64,000 nucleotides of DNA from Streptomyces griseus subsp. griseus. GTDB taxonomy: Bacteria; Actinomycetota; Actinomycetes; Streptomycetales; Streptomycetaceae. The position numbers and the translations under genes are program-made. Under the pieces are notes generated by a model. That model ran no database searches. It saw only the letters and a list, made by a program, of their open reading frames with translations, and was not told the DNA's origin. Of the stretch, positions 49,301 through 56,896 are shown one piece after another. The first letter of the stretch is position 1; every line of letters starts with the position of its first letter. Where the stretch lies: the NCBI RefSeq assembly GCF_000720255.1, contig NZ_JOJE01000005.1:248001-312000 (forward strand), given 5' to 3'.

Positions 49301-50981
49301 CGCGCTCCAGGTCGAGGCCGCGCACGCACACGGTGGTGGTCGCGCGTTGTCCGGCGTGCCGGATCTGGACGAAGAGGTTCCAGATCGCGGCGCGGCCGGC
49401 CTTGCCGAGGGTGCCGTCGAGGTCGACGGTGGTGTGGAAGCGGATGTACTCCTCGTCGACCTCGACGCCGGTGACCTTGAAGGAGTGGTCGGTCTTGGGA
49501 CTGCGGCGGCGCAGTACGGCGGTGAGTTCGAGCTTGTCCTTGGGTCCGACCCGGCCGAACTGGTTGCGGATGTAGCCGGTGACGTGGAGTTCGCTGCCCT
49601 TGATCTCCACGCGGGTCGCCTGGTTGAACAGCCGGGCGTCGGACAGCGAGGTGCCGGTGAGGTCGAGGTCGGTGACGTCGAGGAAGCGCTCGGCGTGCGG
49701 GCGGCCGAGCAGCGAGCCGGACCAGTAGACCTTGCCGTCCTTCTCCACCACGTCGGAGCTGAGGACGCTGCGCCGCTGGGTGTAGTCGGCGACGGACAGG
49801 GCCACGTCGATCCGGCCGTGCATCAGGCCGTAGGCGCGCACCCGCTCCAGCACGCCGCACAGGTCGTAGGTCTCCTGGGGCAGCGAGCGCAGGTAGGGCG
49901 CGACGATCCCGACGAAGCCGTCCCGGAACGCGTCGTCGCCGGCGCGCAGTTCGGGGGCGTAGAGCCTCAGGTCGTGGGAGAGGAACTTGGCGGCCTTGTG
50001 GGCGACGAGCTCGCGGGCGCCGTGCTGGGCGAGGAACTCGTCGGCCCACTGGTGCACCAGCACCCGGTCGCGGATGCTGCGCAGTTCGCCGCGCCGGTTG
50101 GTGATGGAGGGCGTGTCGGTCTCGCGCTCCCAGATCCACCGGTAGACGGGCGCGGTGAGCAGGGTGATCGTCTGCGCGCAGAGGTTCGCGACGGTGGAGA
50201 AGTAGGTGTCCTCGAAGAAGACGCCCTCGGGGAAGCGGATGCCGTTGTGGTGCAGGAAGTCGACGCGGTACAGCTTGGCCGCGGCGATCGGGTCCTCGAA
50301 CAGCTCGGGCGCCGCGGACAGGCCGCCGGTGACCGTGCGGTCGGTGCCGTAGAGCTGCGGCTGCCAGACGGTGATCTCGTCCTTGGCGAGGTTGACCCGC
50401 AGGGCCCGGCCCGCGGTGATCTCGGCGCCGGTGGCCAGCGCGGAGGCCAGCAGCAGTTCGCAGGCCTTGTGCGGGAGTTCGTCGTCGGCGTCGAGGAACA
50501 TCAGGTACTCGCCGGTGGCCGCCTCGATGCCGTTGTTGCGGGGCGCGCCGACGCCGCCGCTGTTCTGGTGACGGCTGACGATCCGTACTCGCGGGTCCTT
50601 CCGGGCGTAGCCCTGGGCCACCGCGAGGGTGCCGTCGGTGGAGGCGTCGTCGACGACGAGGACCTCGACGCCACGGTGGGTCTGGTTCAGGGTGGAGCGC
50701 AGGGCCCGGTCGAGGGTGGCGCTCGCGTTGTAGGCCGCGACGACGATCGTGACGGTGTAGGCCGAGGGGTCGGGGTACGAGATCGCGTCGCCGCGCGCGG
50801 CGGAGGCCGGGTACGCGGGCCGGTCGTCGTAGCCGGACTGGTCGTCGTACTCGGACTGCTCGTCGTAGCCGGGGTCGTCGAGGCCGGAGGGGTCGTCGTG
50901 TCCGGCGCGCTCGTCGCGGCCGGACGGTTCGCCGTACCCGGACGCCTCGTCGAAAGCGTCGGAGCCGGTCGGCTTGGTCAT
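46329..50981 (-). CDS. Giant bifunctional protein: two GT2 glycosyltransferase domains plus CDP-glycerol glycerophosphotransferase domain
   Basis: A 1,550-residue enzyme for a surface glycopolymer. The first 70 residues are a low-complexity acidic tail with imperfect GYDxxS/GYDD repeats. Residues about 75-290 form a GT2 domain (VTIVVAAYNASATLDRAL, VDDASTDGT, MFLDADDE). A beta-rich linker follows, then a second GT2-like domain at about 635-850 (GAAVVVHCHNDEYNLYEFLR, VDDGSTDST), where the metal motif region reads MFARARD instead of DxD. The C-terminal 400 residues are a TagF-type domain with VFLQHGVVYND, VMPTWRR and VTDYSSVFFDVAYMGKPIVY. It overlaps the upstream gene by 4 bases. It likely builds a sugar-containing poly(glycerol phosphate); polymer structure is inferred. 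Confidence 0.88.
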   Translation of the reverse strand: MTKPTGSDAFDEASGYGEPSGRDERAGHDDPSGLDDPGYDEQSEYDDQSGYDDRPAYPASAARGDAISYPDPSAYTVTIVVAAYNASATLDRALRSTLNQTHRGVEVLVVDDASTDGTLAVAQGYARKDPRVRIVSRHQNSGGVGAPRNNGIEAATGEYLMFLDADDELPHKACELLLASALATGAEITAGRALRVNLAKDEITVWQPQLYGTDRTVTGGLSAAPELFEDPIAAAKLYRVDFLHHNGIRFPEGVFFEDTYFSTVANLCAQTITLLTAPVYRWIWERETDTPSITNRRGELRSIRDRVLVHQWADEFLAQHGARELVAHKAAKFLSHDLRLYAPELRAGDDAFRDGFVGIVAPYLRSLPQETYDLCGVLERVRAYGLMHGRIDVALSVADYTQRRSVLSSDVVEKDGKVYWSGSLLGRPHAERFLDVTDLDLTGTSLSDARLFNQATRVEIKGSELHVTGYIRNQFGRVGPKDKLELTAVLRRRSPKTDHSFKVTGVEVDEEYIRFHTTVDLDGTLGKAGRAAIWNLFVQIRHAGQRATTTVCVRGLDLERERYTGGGTTYEIYETVSGNLALRPETTEQRAKADPRGEPWLWWKDRQLPEAFAPPETYGAAVVVHCHNDEYNLYEFLRSLAAQREFEQTQVILVDDGSTDSTAGQLEKFAAHYPNTRVVPQVPMGMRAAFDHGLRFVTAPYVMFARARDILGPDSVSRLLAAARKADADVVVGNPDNFPGPRKGADEPWKRYFGKKPTAVQRLHKAPYLIFSTSLGAKLLRTELVREHRLRAGGGPGFEDAWLAVPALLHAERVTTAPRATCYERDLEQSDSLFDLPWNDPVKAQELIRLARHLLRRTAPLDERTRRLAQRFVVRTLQPYLRNLHRIMSRVELAAIFPTLHEVYTEIPDDLVLQYAAAPGSRLQHHAVRTDNLDLFCEPHGKQAYRPHLHIDDEGLHRRLNVDRVDTALLRVERQKFVLETCHVDAQRVTFEGLMVLTGADIDQVFDNRIELVLSDGRTERALRVEQVYRRDRWRTRKEQDWYSGWRAVARPEDFASLNNRDLTLTLRIHDGDRTLDTPVDARQMLHRFKGVHRSGRARVILSIDKNEKITVRRVAGIVSRSTHKVRRFFKELRAALPGRPGWRTRLLYWLFHLWLRGKDIWIIGEREDTAQDNSYHLFTWIRQNERKRKVYYAINGNAADRKKIDHLGNVIDRLSWKYRVYLLHATRLINAYDLEAYLGFPGLSKRAFLTGYGDLMRYQRVFLQHGVVYNDVAPSIHAQVTNVDLVLTTGRSERAYYAEHCGYGYDRVAATGLPRFDALEPVPGLRRILVMPTWRRDIVAPSYNKAAKPEIPFAASEYYRFFSALLRDERLLKALQYHNVQLEFMPHYEIRPYLKHFRIDHPSITVSTTGRDVQLAMRECSMLVTDYSSVFFDVAYMGKPIVYTNFDDEAFYSKHYKRGYFDLARDGFGPTCGTVDQAVDEIIASIERGFQVEPRYRQRAEEFFVLRDTHNCERAFDVIDTMDVSVVGDPGPPPAPLVMGRPGEQQGRG

Positions 50982-52228
50982 CGCCAGCGACCCTCCTGCT
51001 CCGCACGTTCCTGCGCGTCGTCGAAGCGCCGGATCCGGATCGGCAGGGTCAGCGGCTCGGGTGTCACGACCCGCGGGCTGGGGATGCCCTCGGCCTGCAC
51101 GATGTCGAAGCTGTCCTGCTCGTCGAGCTGGTGGAACTGCGGCTGTGGATACGGCTGGAAGAAAGGATCCTCCTCGGGCTCGGGAGCCCGGTAGCGCTCG
51201 TCGGCCAGCAGCGCCTCCTGCACGGCCGGACGGTGGCGGCCCTTGTAGAGGTGCGGGGCGATCGTCCCGGCGGTGTCCGAGGTCGCGTTCATCTCCTCCA
51301 TGACGCGGGTGAAGTCACGCGTGGAGAGCCAGAACTTGTACATGATCACCAGCTCGAACAGCATCAGCAGCGCCGCCGAGACCACCGTGGTCCACAGGAT
51401 CTGGCCGATGATCGGGCCCACGATGAAGATGAACATCTGGAACTCGATACCGCTGATCAGGTGCGGACGGATCCGGGTGCGCAGCATCGCCCGGCGCAGC
51501 CGGGTATACCAGGGGAACTGGTCGCGGAACTGCTCGTGCAGGTCGACGACGTTGTCCCCGCCGGCCTCCTCGCGGAGCACCTCGGCGGGCGTGCCGGGGT
51601 TGTCGCGGAGCAGGTCCTCCATGAAAACGATCTGCGGACCCTCGGACTCCCCCTGTGTCTGGGCCTGTTCCCTGGCCTCGGCCTCCCGCTCGGCGCGTTC
51701 GGCGTCGGCGCGCTCCTTGGTGACCTTCTCGATCTTCGTCCGCATCGACATGCGCATCTTGTAGATCTGCAGCGCGTCGACGTAGCGGAGCATGTCGAGG
51801 AAGACCACGCAGAGGGCGGCCAGCAGGTAGCGCTCGTCGTCCGTGCGCAGGAACTGGCCGCCCATCAGGGCGAGGGCGCAGAACAGCACGCGGATGCGGT
51901 CGAAGACGTAGTCGAGCCAGCCGCCGAAGACGGTGCCGTTGCCCTTGAGGCGGGCCAGCTTGCCGTCGATGCAGTCGAGGATGAAGCTCAGGTGGTACAG
52001 CCCCGCGCCGATGAGCAGGGACTGGCGGTCACCCTGGAGGAAGAAGCCGGCCGAGCCCAGGCCGATGAACAGGGCGGCCCAGGTCACGCGGTTCGGGGTG
52101 ATGAAGCGGAAGCGGGCGAAGAGCAGCAGCATGCGCGTGGCGGTGGGGTCGACCAGGAATACGGTCCACCAGGCATCGCGCTTCTTGCAGGTCAGTTTTT
52201 GGACAGCCCGCAGCGATAGCCTCGCCAT
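50978..52228 (-). CDS. CDP-alcohol phosphatidyltransferase family membrane protein
   Basis: A 416-residue membrane enzyme transferring a phospho-alcohol from a CDP-linked donor. The family signature DG-x2-AR-x8-G-x3-D-x3-D is complete in DCIDGKLARLKGNGTVFGGW followed by LDYVFD. About six membrane segments are seen, four before residue 160 and two around 270-320, separated by a charged coiled-coil-like stretch (residues about 165-215, rich in Glu, Arg and Ala). The C-terminal 100 residues are hydrophilic. It is the first gene of the leftward glycopolymer operon and could make the lipid-linked primer or a phospholipid head group needed for polymer anchoring. A GAGGGG site lies close to the ATG. 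Confidence 0.86.
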   Translation of the reverse strand: MARLSLRAVQKLTCKKRDAWWTVFLVDPTATRMLLLFARFRFITPNRVTWAALFIGLGSAGFFLQGDRQSLLIGAGLYHLSFILDCIDGKLARLKGNGTVFGGWLDYVFDRIRVLFCALALMGGQFLRTDDERYLLAALCVVFLDMLRYVDALQIYKMRMSMRTKIEKVTKERADAERAEREAEAREQAQTQGESEGPQIVFMEDLLRDNPGTPAEVLREEAGGDNVVDLHEQFRDQFPWYTRLRRAMLRTRIRPHLISGIEFQMFIFIVGPIIGQILWTTVVSAALLMLFELVIMYKFWLSTRDFTRVMEEMNATSDTAGTIAPHLYKGRHRPAVQEALLADERYRAPEPEEDPFFQPYPQPQFHQLDEQDSFDIVQAEGIPSPRVVTPEPLTLPIRIRRFDDAQERAEQEGRWR

Positions 52229-52530
52229 AACCCCTCAGTCACACACAAGACAGGACACAATGCCCCGTGGCCGCCTTGGTACGCCCCCGGGTGCTCGAAG
52301 ATGAACGGTTACTTTCACAGGCCGATCACAAGAGCGAGCTGAACTTTAACAATGCTTCATTGTCGTGTCGACGCGCATTGACTGGCACCCGACCGCGACT
52401 TTGATCACACAATTTCCTTACAACCCTTTGTCGTGCCCCTTTTCCGGACGGATCACCCGTGGTCAGAGCCGTGATCACGGAAATCGGATGGCTCGATTCC
52501 GCCCAACGGACGCCCCTGGCGGCCCGTTGT
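52229..52530. other. Intergenic promoter region of the glycopolymer operon
   Basis: No gene is supported in these 302 bases. The stretch 52330-52440 is clearly richer in A and T than its surroundings (for example AACTTTAACAATGCTTCATT) and, read leftwards, is the likely promoter of the operon that begins at 52228. I see no terminator hairpin or strong palindrome for the gene ending at 52531. Confidence 0.5.
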
Positions 52531-54114
52531 TCAGTCCCTCACGGCACGCCAGGCGGCGAAGGCGAGGGCCCCCGGGGACTCCTCACGGGCGGCGGTCAGC
52601 AGCTGCCCGTCCGGCATACGGGACGACAGTGTGAGCAGCCCGGCCCGCGTCACGGCGGCGGCCGGAGCGTCGTACGACGGCGCCCCGAGATCCTGCCACC
52701 ACACACCCGTGTCCGGCCGCCCCTCGGGATACGCGCCCACCGCGCAGGCACCGCCCGCCCCTTGGGCCACCAGCACCGAGTACGTCCAGCCGTCCATCCG
52801 TACGCCCCGCACCGCGGCCAGCGGTCCGCTCCCCTCGGCGTCGCCGAGGGGGAAGGGTGCCTGGGCACCGGGACGCCAGACGCAGGCCTCGTTGGTGCGC
52901 AGGTCACGGAAGAGGACGGCGCCGGGTTCGGGGGCCGGGGCCAGGGTGCCGGGGCGCGGGGCGAACGGAACCGTCCGGTCCTCGGTCCAGGCGCCGCCCT
53001 GCCCCGGGTACCAGCGGACCACGCCGGCCGTGTCGCGGACGCGGCCGTAGACCTCGACCCCGCCGTGCGCGCCGGTCACCGCGACGAGGTCGTCGGCGAC
53101 CCGCACGCCGCGCAAGTGCTGCCACGCCGTCCAGTCGCCGTCGGCGGGCCGGCAGCGCCAGCTGATGCCGTTACCGAAGTTGCGGGCGAAGACGAACAGG
53201 TTGCCGGCCGCGTCGAAGGCGGCCGCCGGGAACCCGACCGCGCGGCCCCGGCGCCAGTCGACGGCGTTCGGTCCGCCGATCGACTGCCACGGGGTGGGCG
53301 GCTCCGAGGTGCGGTAGTGCGCCGCGTACACGACTTCGACGTCCACCCCACCGTCGTCGCGAGCGCTCCTGCGCAGCGCGAACAGGTGCGGGAAGCCGTG
53401 CGGGTCGGGCACCACGAGGAGCCCCGGCAGCAGGTCCGCCCCCTCCACCGGCTCGGAGGCACTCCACCGGCCCTGGGCGTCCTGGTGCCGGCGCACCACC
53501 CCGGCGGCGGTCGGCAGGAACGCGGTGAGCCGGCCGTCGAACCCGGCGGACAGCCAGTTGACGGGCGCCGGATAGCGGCGGCAGGCGGCAACGCCCGACT
53601 CGGGGTCGCCGTGGGCCCGATGGCAGTCCACGGACAGCGGCCGTCCCGACTCCGCCTGCCAGGCCCGGGCCGCGGCCAGCGCACCGGCCGCGGTCTCACC
53701 GTGGGCGGCCGGGACGTCGTACGTGGGCATACCGCTCGCCTGGTCGTACGAGGTGTGCGCGGGGTCGGGGTCGAGCGTGTGCAGCCGCTCCGGCTCCAGG
53801 TCGCGCAACGCGTCGAGCACCGCGGCGACGGTGGCGGGGTCGTCGGTGCCCTCGACGCCGAGCACCCTGGGGCCGCCGAGCACCCGGCAGCCACGGTCGG
53901 CGGCGGCGGTGAGCGCGCGGTCCAGCGCCGCCCGCCCGTCCTTGCCGCCCGCCCGCAGACACACGACGGCGATCTCGGCCCCGGCCGGCTCCAGCGCGAC
54001 CAACGGCACGGCGTCCGCGGGTTCCGGGACGACGACGGCGACCACATGCGTACGCCCGTCGGCGGAGTCGACGCGGGCCCCGGCCCCGGTTCTTCGGTCC
54101 GGCTTACGGCTCAT
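52531..54114 (-). CDS. PIG-L-like N-terminal domain fused to a beta-propeller-like region
   Basis: A 527-residue protein. Residues about 20-185 follow the pattern of PIG-L/LmbE deacetylases (GAEIAVVCLRAGGKDGRAAL, ERLHTLDPDPAHTSYDQASG, GETAAGALAAARAWQ), but the zinc motif PHPDDE is replaced by VVVPEPADAVP, so catalysis is doubtful. Residues about 190-527 consist of repeated beta-strand units with recurring W, GxxH/LF and DAxGxLxVF patterns, related to the proteins encoded at 54269 and 60928 (each ends in a WW-x2-G unit and a final W). No signal peptide is seen. Its place between an LCP ligase gene and the glycopolymer operon suggests a cell-surface glycan role; the function is unknown. Confidence 0.65.
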   Translation of the reverse strand: MSRKPDRRTGAGARVDSADGRTHVVAVVVPEPADAVPLVALEPAGAEIAVVCLRAGGKDGRAALDRALTAAADRGCRVLGGPRVLGVEGTDDPATVAAVLDALRDLEPERLHTLDPDPAHTSYDQASGMPTYDVPAAHGETAAGALAAARAWQAESGRPLSVDCHRAHGDPESGVAACRRYPAPVNWLSAGFDGRLTAFLPTAAGVVRRHQDAQGRWSASEPVEGADLLPGLLVVPDPHGFPHLFALRRSARDDGGVDVEVVYAAHYRTSEPPTPWQSIGGPNAVDWRRGRAVGFPAAAFDAAGNLFVFARNFGNGISWRCRPADGDWTAWQHLRGVRVADDLVAVTGAHGGVEVYGRVRDTAGVVRWYPGQGGAWTEDRTVPFAPRPGTLAPAPEPGAVLFRDLRTNEACVWRPGAQAPFPLGDAEGSGPLAAVRGVRMDGWTYSVLVAQGAGGACAVGAYPEGRPDTGVWWQDLGAPSYDAPAAAVTRAGLLTLSSRMPDGQLLTAAREESPGALAFAAWRAVRD

Positions 54115-54268
54115 GCCCGCACCCCTCCGCGCCCCTCACGTCCGCCTCGCGCGGGGACGGTCCCCCGCGTCCCCCGGGCGATGCGCCCCATCCTGGCCGA
54201 CGCGCACGGCCACGCGCCGCTCACCGTCACCAGGACCGCCGGCCTGTCCGATTCCCCCCACAACCCGG

Positions 54269-55384
54269 TCATATGCGGACCCATTCGCCGAGCGTCAGGC
54301 CGGGGCCGTCGTCCTGGCGCGCCAGGGTCAGGGCGCCGTCGGTGGCCACGGCGAGGACGACGACGCGTCCGTAGGCGTCGAGGGCGAGCACCGGGTCGCC
54401 GAGGCACGCGGTGCCGGTGTCGGTCCACCACACGCCGTACCGCTCGTCCTCCGCGGGGCACAGACCGATCACGGCCCGGCCCTCGGCGTCGCGGTGGGCG
54501 AGCACGGTGCAGGCGTAGCCGTCGATGGTGGCGGCGAGCGCCGCGTGGCGTCCGTCACCCGGGTTGCCGCCCACCGGTACGGGCCACTCGCCGGGGCGCA
54601 CGGCGACGACCTGGCCGCCCTGGACGTCGGTCAGGTAGTAGGTCACCCGGCCCGGAGACGTCTCAAGACCGGTCACCGAGCCGGGCAGCGGCACCACTGC
54701 GAGGTCGTGACCGCGCTCCAGGGCCGCCCCGGGCTGCCGTTGGAACCAGGTCAGTGCGCCGCCCCGGGCGGGGGCGAGGAGTTCGACATGCCCGGTGGAG
54801 GTGGCCACCGCGGCCGGGGTGTCCAGGGCGGCGGCGACCTTGAGGTCGAGCCACGGCTCCCAGCGGCCCTGGGCGTCCTCGCGGCGCAGGGCGAGGTGGC
54901 CGTGGGCGGTCGGCGCGACGACGTACAGCGTGCCGGTGGTGGTCACCACGGCGGTCGGCATGCCCATCTCCGCGCAACGTCCGGGCCCCGACAGGGGGTT
55001 GCCGGCCGAGCGCCACTCGCTCATCGGGCGGCCCGCCTGGTACTGGATCGCGTAGGTCAGGTCCACGGTCAGCGGTCCGGCGCCGCCGCGCACCCGCCGG
55101 CCGAGGAGATGGGCGTAGCGGTTGCGGCCCTGGGCGACCGTGAGACGGGTCACGTTCTTGGCGGGCAGGACGTCCGGGCCGAGCCAGTCGGGGCCTCCGG
55201 GACGGCTCTCGGTCCAGCGCAGCACGGCCTGGTCCACATGTGCGTAGACCACGAGCCGGCCGTCGTGTCCGGGCAGCAGCCACGGACCGGACAGCACGGC
55301 GGGCGGCCGGCCGGTGAGGTCCGTGGCCTCGCCGTTCGCCGGCCGCTGCCGTCGTCCGTCGTCACGCGCGGTGCTGGCCCGCAT
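54269..55384 (-). CDS. Beta-propeller-like protein, family member 2
   Basis: A 371-residue protein made of repeated beta-sheet units of about 45-50 residues, seen as recurring DGRLVVYAHVDQAVLRWTES, TGTLYVVAPTAHGHLALRRE, TGHVELLAPARGGALTWFQR and a final GVWWTDTG to DGALTLARQDDGPGLTLGEW. The last unit is clearly homologous to the ends of the proteins at 52531 and 60928. No catalytic motif, membrane segment or secretion signal is recognised. It could bind sugars, as tachylectin- or fungal lectin-type propellers do. It is separated by 154 bases from the downstream family member and is divergent from the LCP gene. Confidence 0.62.
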   Translation of the reverse strand: MRASTARDDGRRQRPANGEATDLTGRPPAVLSGPWLLPGHDGRLVVYAHVDQAVLRWTESRPGGPDWLGPDVLPAKNVTRLTVAQGRNRYAHLLGRRVRGGAGPLTVDLTYAIQYQAGRPMSEWRSAGNPLSGPGRCAEMGMPTAVVTTTGTLYVVAPTAHGHLALRREDAQGRWEPWLDLKVAAALDTPAAVATSTGHVELLAPARGGALTWFQRQPGAALERGHDLAVVPLPGSVTGLETSPGRVTYYLTDVQGGQVVAVRPGEWPVPVGGNPGDGRHAALAATIDGYACTVLAHRDAEGRAVIGLCPAEDERYGVWWTDTGTACLGDPVLALDAYGRVVVLAVATDGALTLARQDDGPGLTLGEWVRI

Positions 55385-55560
55385 GGTCCGTCGTCGTCCT
55401 TTCCCCGGACATACTGAGGGTGTTGAAGGCGCTCCGGCCGGGCCGGGGCCGACCGTCGCGCCCCGATCGGTCAGGCCGATCGGTCAAGACGCAGGCGCAT
55501 CCTATTTGTTCGGTTCATGTTTACAAATGCATCACGTTACGTGCATGATCGGTCGATCCT

Positions 55561-55590
55561 CTGCCTATAGTGCGGCTGCCTATAGTGCGG
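55561..55590 (+). repeat. Perfect 15-bp tandem duplication carrying TATAGT boxes
   Basis: CTGCCTATAGTGCGG is repeated twice without a gap. Each copy holds a TATAGT that could be a -10 box for the rightward LCP gene at 55691, giving two start points 15 bp apart. It lies in the 306-bp divergent gap 55385-55690, which otherwise shows only an ATGCA/TGCAT inverted repeat (55527-55546). Confidence 0.8.
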
Positions 55591-55690
55591 GACTGATCGG
55601 GGCAGCATACGGACCGGCATCCCCCCACCCGAGTCCCCAGCGCCACACCTACCGCCCTGCGGGGCTCGACCAACAAGGACTCGGACCAGG

Positions 55691-56806
55691 ATGAGCCACG
55701 TCTCGACGCCCCAGCGCAGCGACGACTCCGACGCACCGTCCCCGTCCCGGCACCGCGGCGGCCGAGGACGCAAGCGCGAGAAGGCCGGTGGCCGCCGTAT
55801 CGGCCGGAAGATCCTGATCGGCCTGGGCGTTGTCGTCGTGGCCGCCGCCGGTACCGGTTACTGGCTCTACAGCGACCTGAACGACAACATCAAGGGCGTC
55901 GACATCGACAAGGCGATCGGTGACGACCGGCCGGAGAAGCTGCCCACCTCCGGGCAGAACATCCTGATCCTGGGCTCCGACTCGCGCGCCGGCGCCAACG
56001 GCGAGCTGGACAAGGCCGACGTCTCCGGGGCGCGCTCCGACACCGCGCTGGTGGTGCACATACCCGAGGGCCGCAAGAAGGCCGTCGCGGTCAGCATCCC
56101 GCGCGACACCCTCGTCACCCGGCCCGAGTGCACCAAGTCCGACGGCGGCAAGGTCCCCTCGGCCAAGCGCGTGATGTTCAACTCCGTCTACTCGCTGGCC
56201 GGTCCGGCCTGCACGGTCAAGACCGTGGAGCAGATGTCCGGGGTCCGCATGGACCACTACGTGGAGATCGACTTCGCCGGCTTCAAGGGGCTGGTGGACG
56301 CGATAGGCGGAGTGCCCGTCACCCTCGACAAGCCGATCAAGGGCAGCAAGACCGGGCTGACGCTGGACGCAGGCACGCACACGCTGAACGGCACGGACGC
56401 CCTGAAGTTCGTGCGGACCCGGTACGGCTACGGCGACGGCAGCGACCTCGGACGCATCGGCCTCCAGCAGAAGTTCATGATCGCCCTGCTCGCCGAGATC
56501 AAGAAGCAGGACCTGCTGGGCAGCCCCACCAAGGCCTACAAGATCGCCGACAGCCTCACCGAGGCCCTCACCACCGACTCCGACCTCGCGTCCCTCACCA
56601 AGCTCACCGATTTCGGCCGCAGCCTCAACGGCATCGACCCCGCCAACATGGAGACGATCATGCTCCCGGTGGCGTACGACAAGGTCGACCCCAACCGCGT
56701 GGTCGCCGCCGAGCCCCAGGCCTCCACCCTCTGGAAGGCCATCCGCTCGGACTCGGACATCCCCGAGTCGGCCAAGAAGTCCCCGGCGACGGGCGGCACT
56801 TCCTGA
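55691..56806 (+). CDS. LytR-CpsA-Psr (LCP) family cell-wall glycopolymer ligase
   Basis: A 371-residue membrane-anchored enzyme attaching teichoic acid-type polymers to peptidoglycan. A basic cytoplasmic tail (residues 1-40, RHRGGRGRKREKAGGRRIGR) precedes one membrane helix (ILIGLGVVVVAAAGTGYWLY). The external LCP domain includes NILILGSDSRAG, SDTALVVHIPEG, AVSIPRDTLV, the substrate pocket VEIDFAGFKGLVDAIGGV and LKFVRTRYGYGDGSDLGRI with the conserved arginines. Length is typical of short Streptomyces LCP proteins. It is rightward and is the best candidate to link the polymer made by the operon 43529-52228. Confidence 0.93.
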   Translation: MSHVSTPQRSDDSDAPSPSRHRGGRGRKREKAGGRRIGRKILIGLGVVVVAAAGTGYWLYSDLNDNIKGVDIDKAIGDDRPEKLPTSGQNILILGSDSRAGANGELDKADVSGARSDTALVVHIPEGRKKAVAVSIPRDTLVTRPECTKSDGGKVPSAKRVMFNSVYSLAGPACTVKTVEQMSGVRMDHYVEIDFAGFKGLVDAIGGVPVTLDKPIKGSKTGLTLDAGTHTLNGTDALKFVRTRYGYGDGSDLGRIGLQQKFMIALLAEIKKQDLLGSPTKAYKIADSLTEALTTDSDLASLTKLTDFGRSLNGIDPANMETIMLPVAYDKVDPNRVVAAEPQASTLWKAIRSDSDIPESAKKSPATGGTS

Positions 56807-56829
56807 TCCCGGACGGGCTACATCGTCGA

Positions 56830-56865
56830 ACGGGGCCGGGCAGCGAAGTCGCTGCCCGGCCCCGT
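56830..56865. terminator. Long hairpin terminator between the LCP and sigma factor genes
   Basis: A perfect 16-bp stem (arms 56830-56845 and 56850-56865) with an AAGT loop lies between convergent genes, 24 bases after the LCP stop. It could stop transcription from both sides. Confidence 0.8.
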
Positions 56866-56896
56866 TCGTCCGTCGTCACCCCGGCCCACTTCGTCG

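Noticed and set aside
47485..51194. Open frames of 1,173 and 1,053 codons in other frames of the giant transferase gene
   Set aside because: Both are shadows of the 1,550-residue coding sequence, which shows GT2 and TagF motifs and is translationally coupled to its neighbours.
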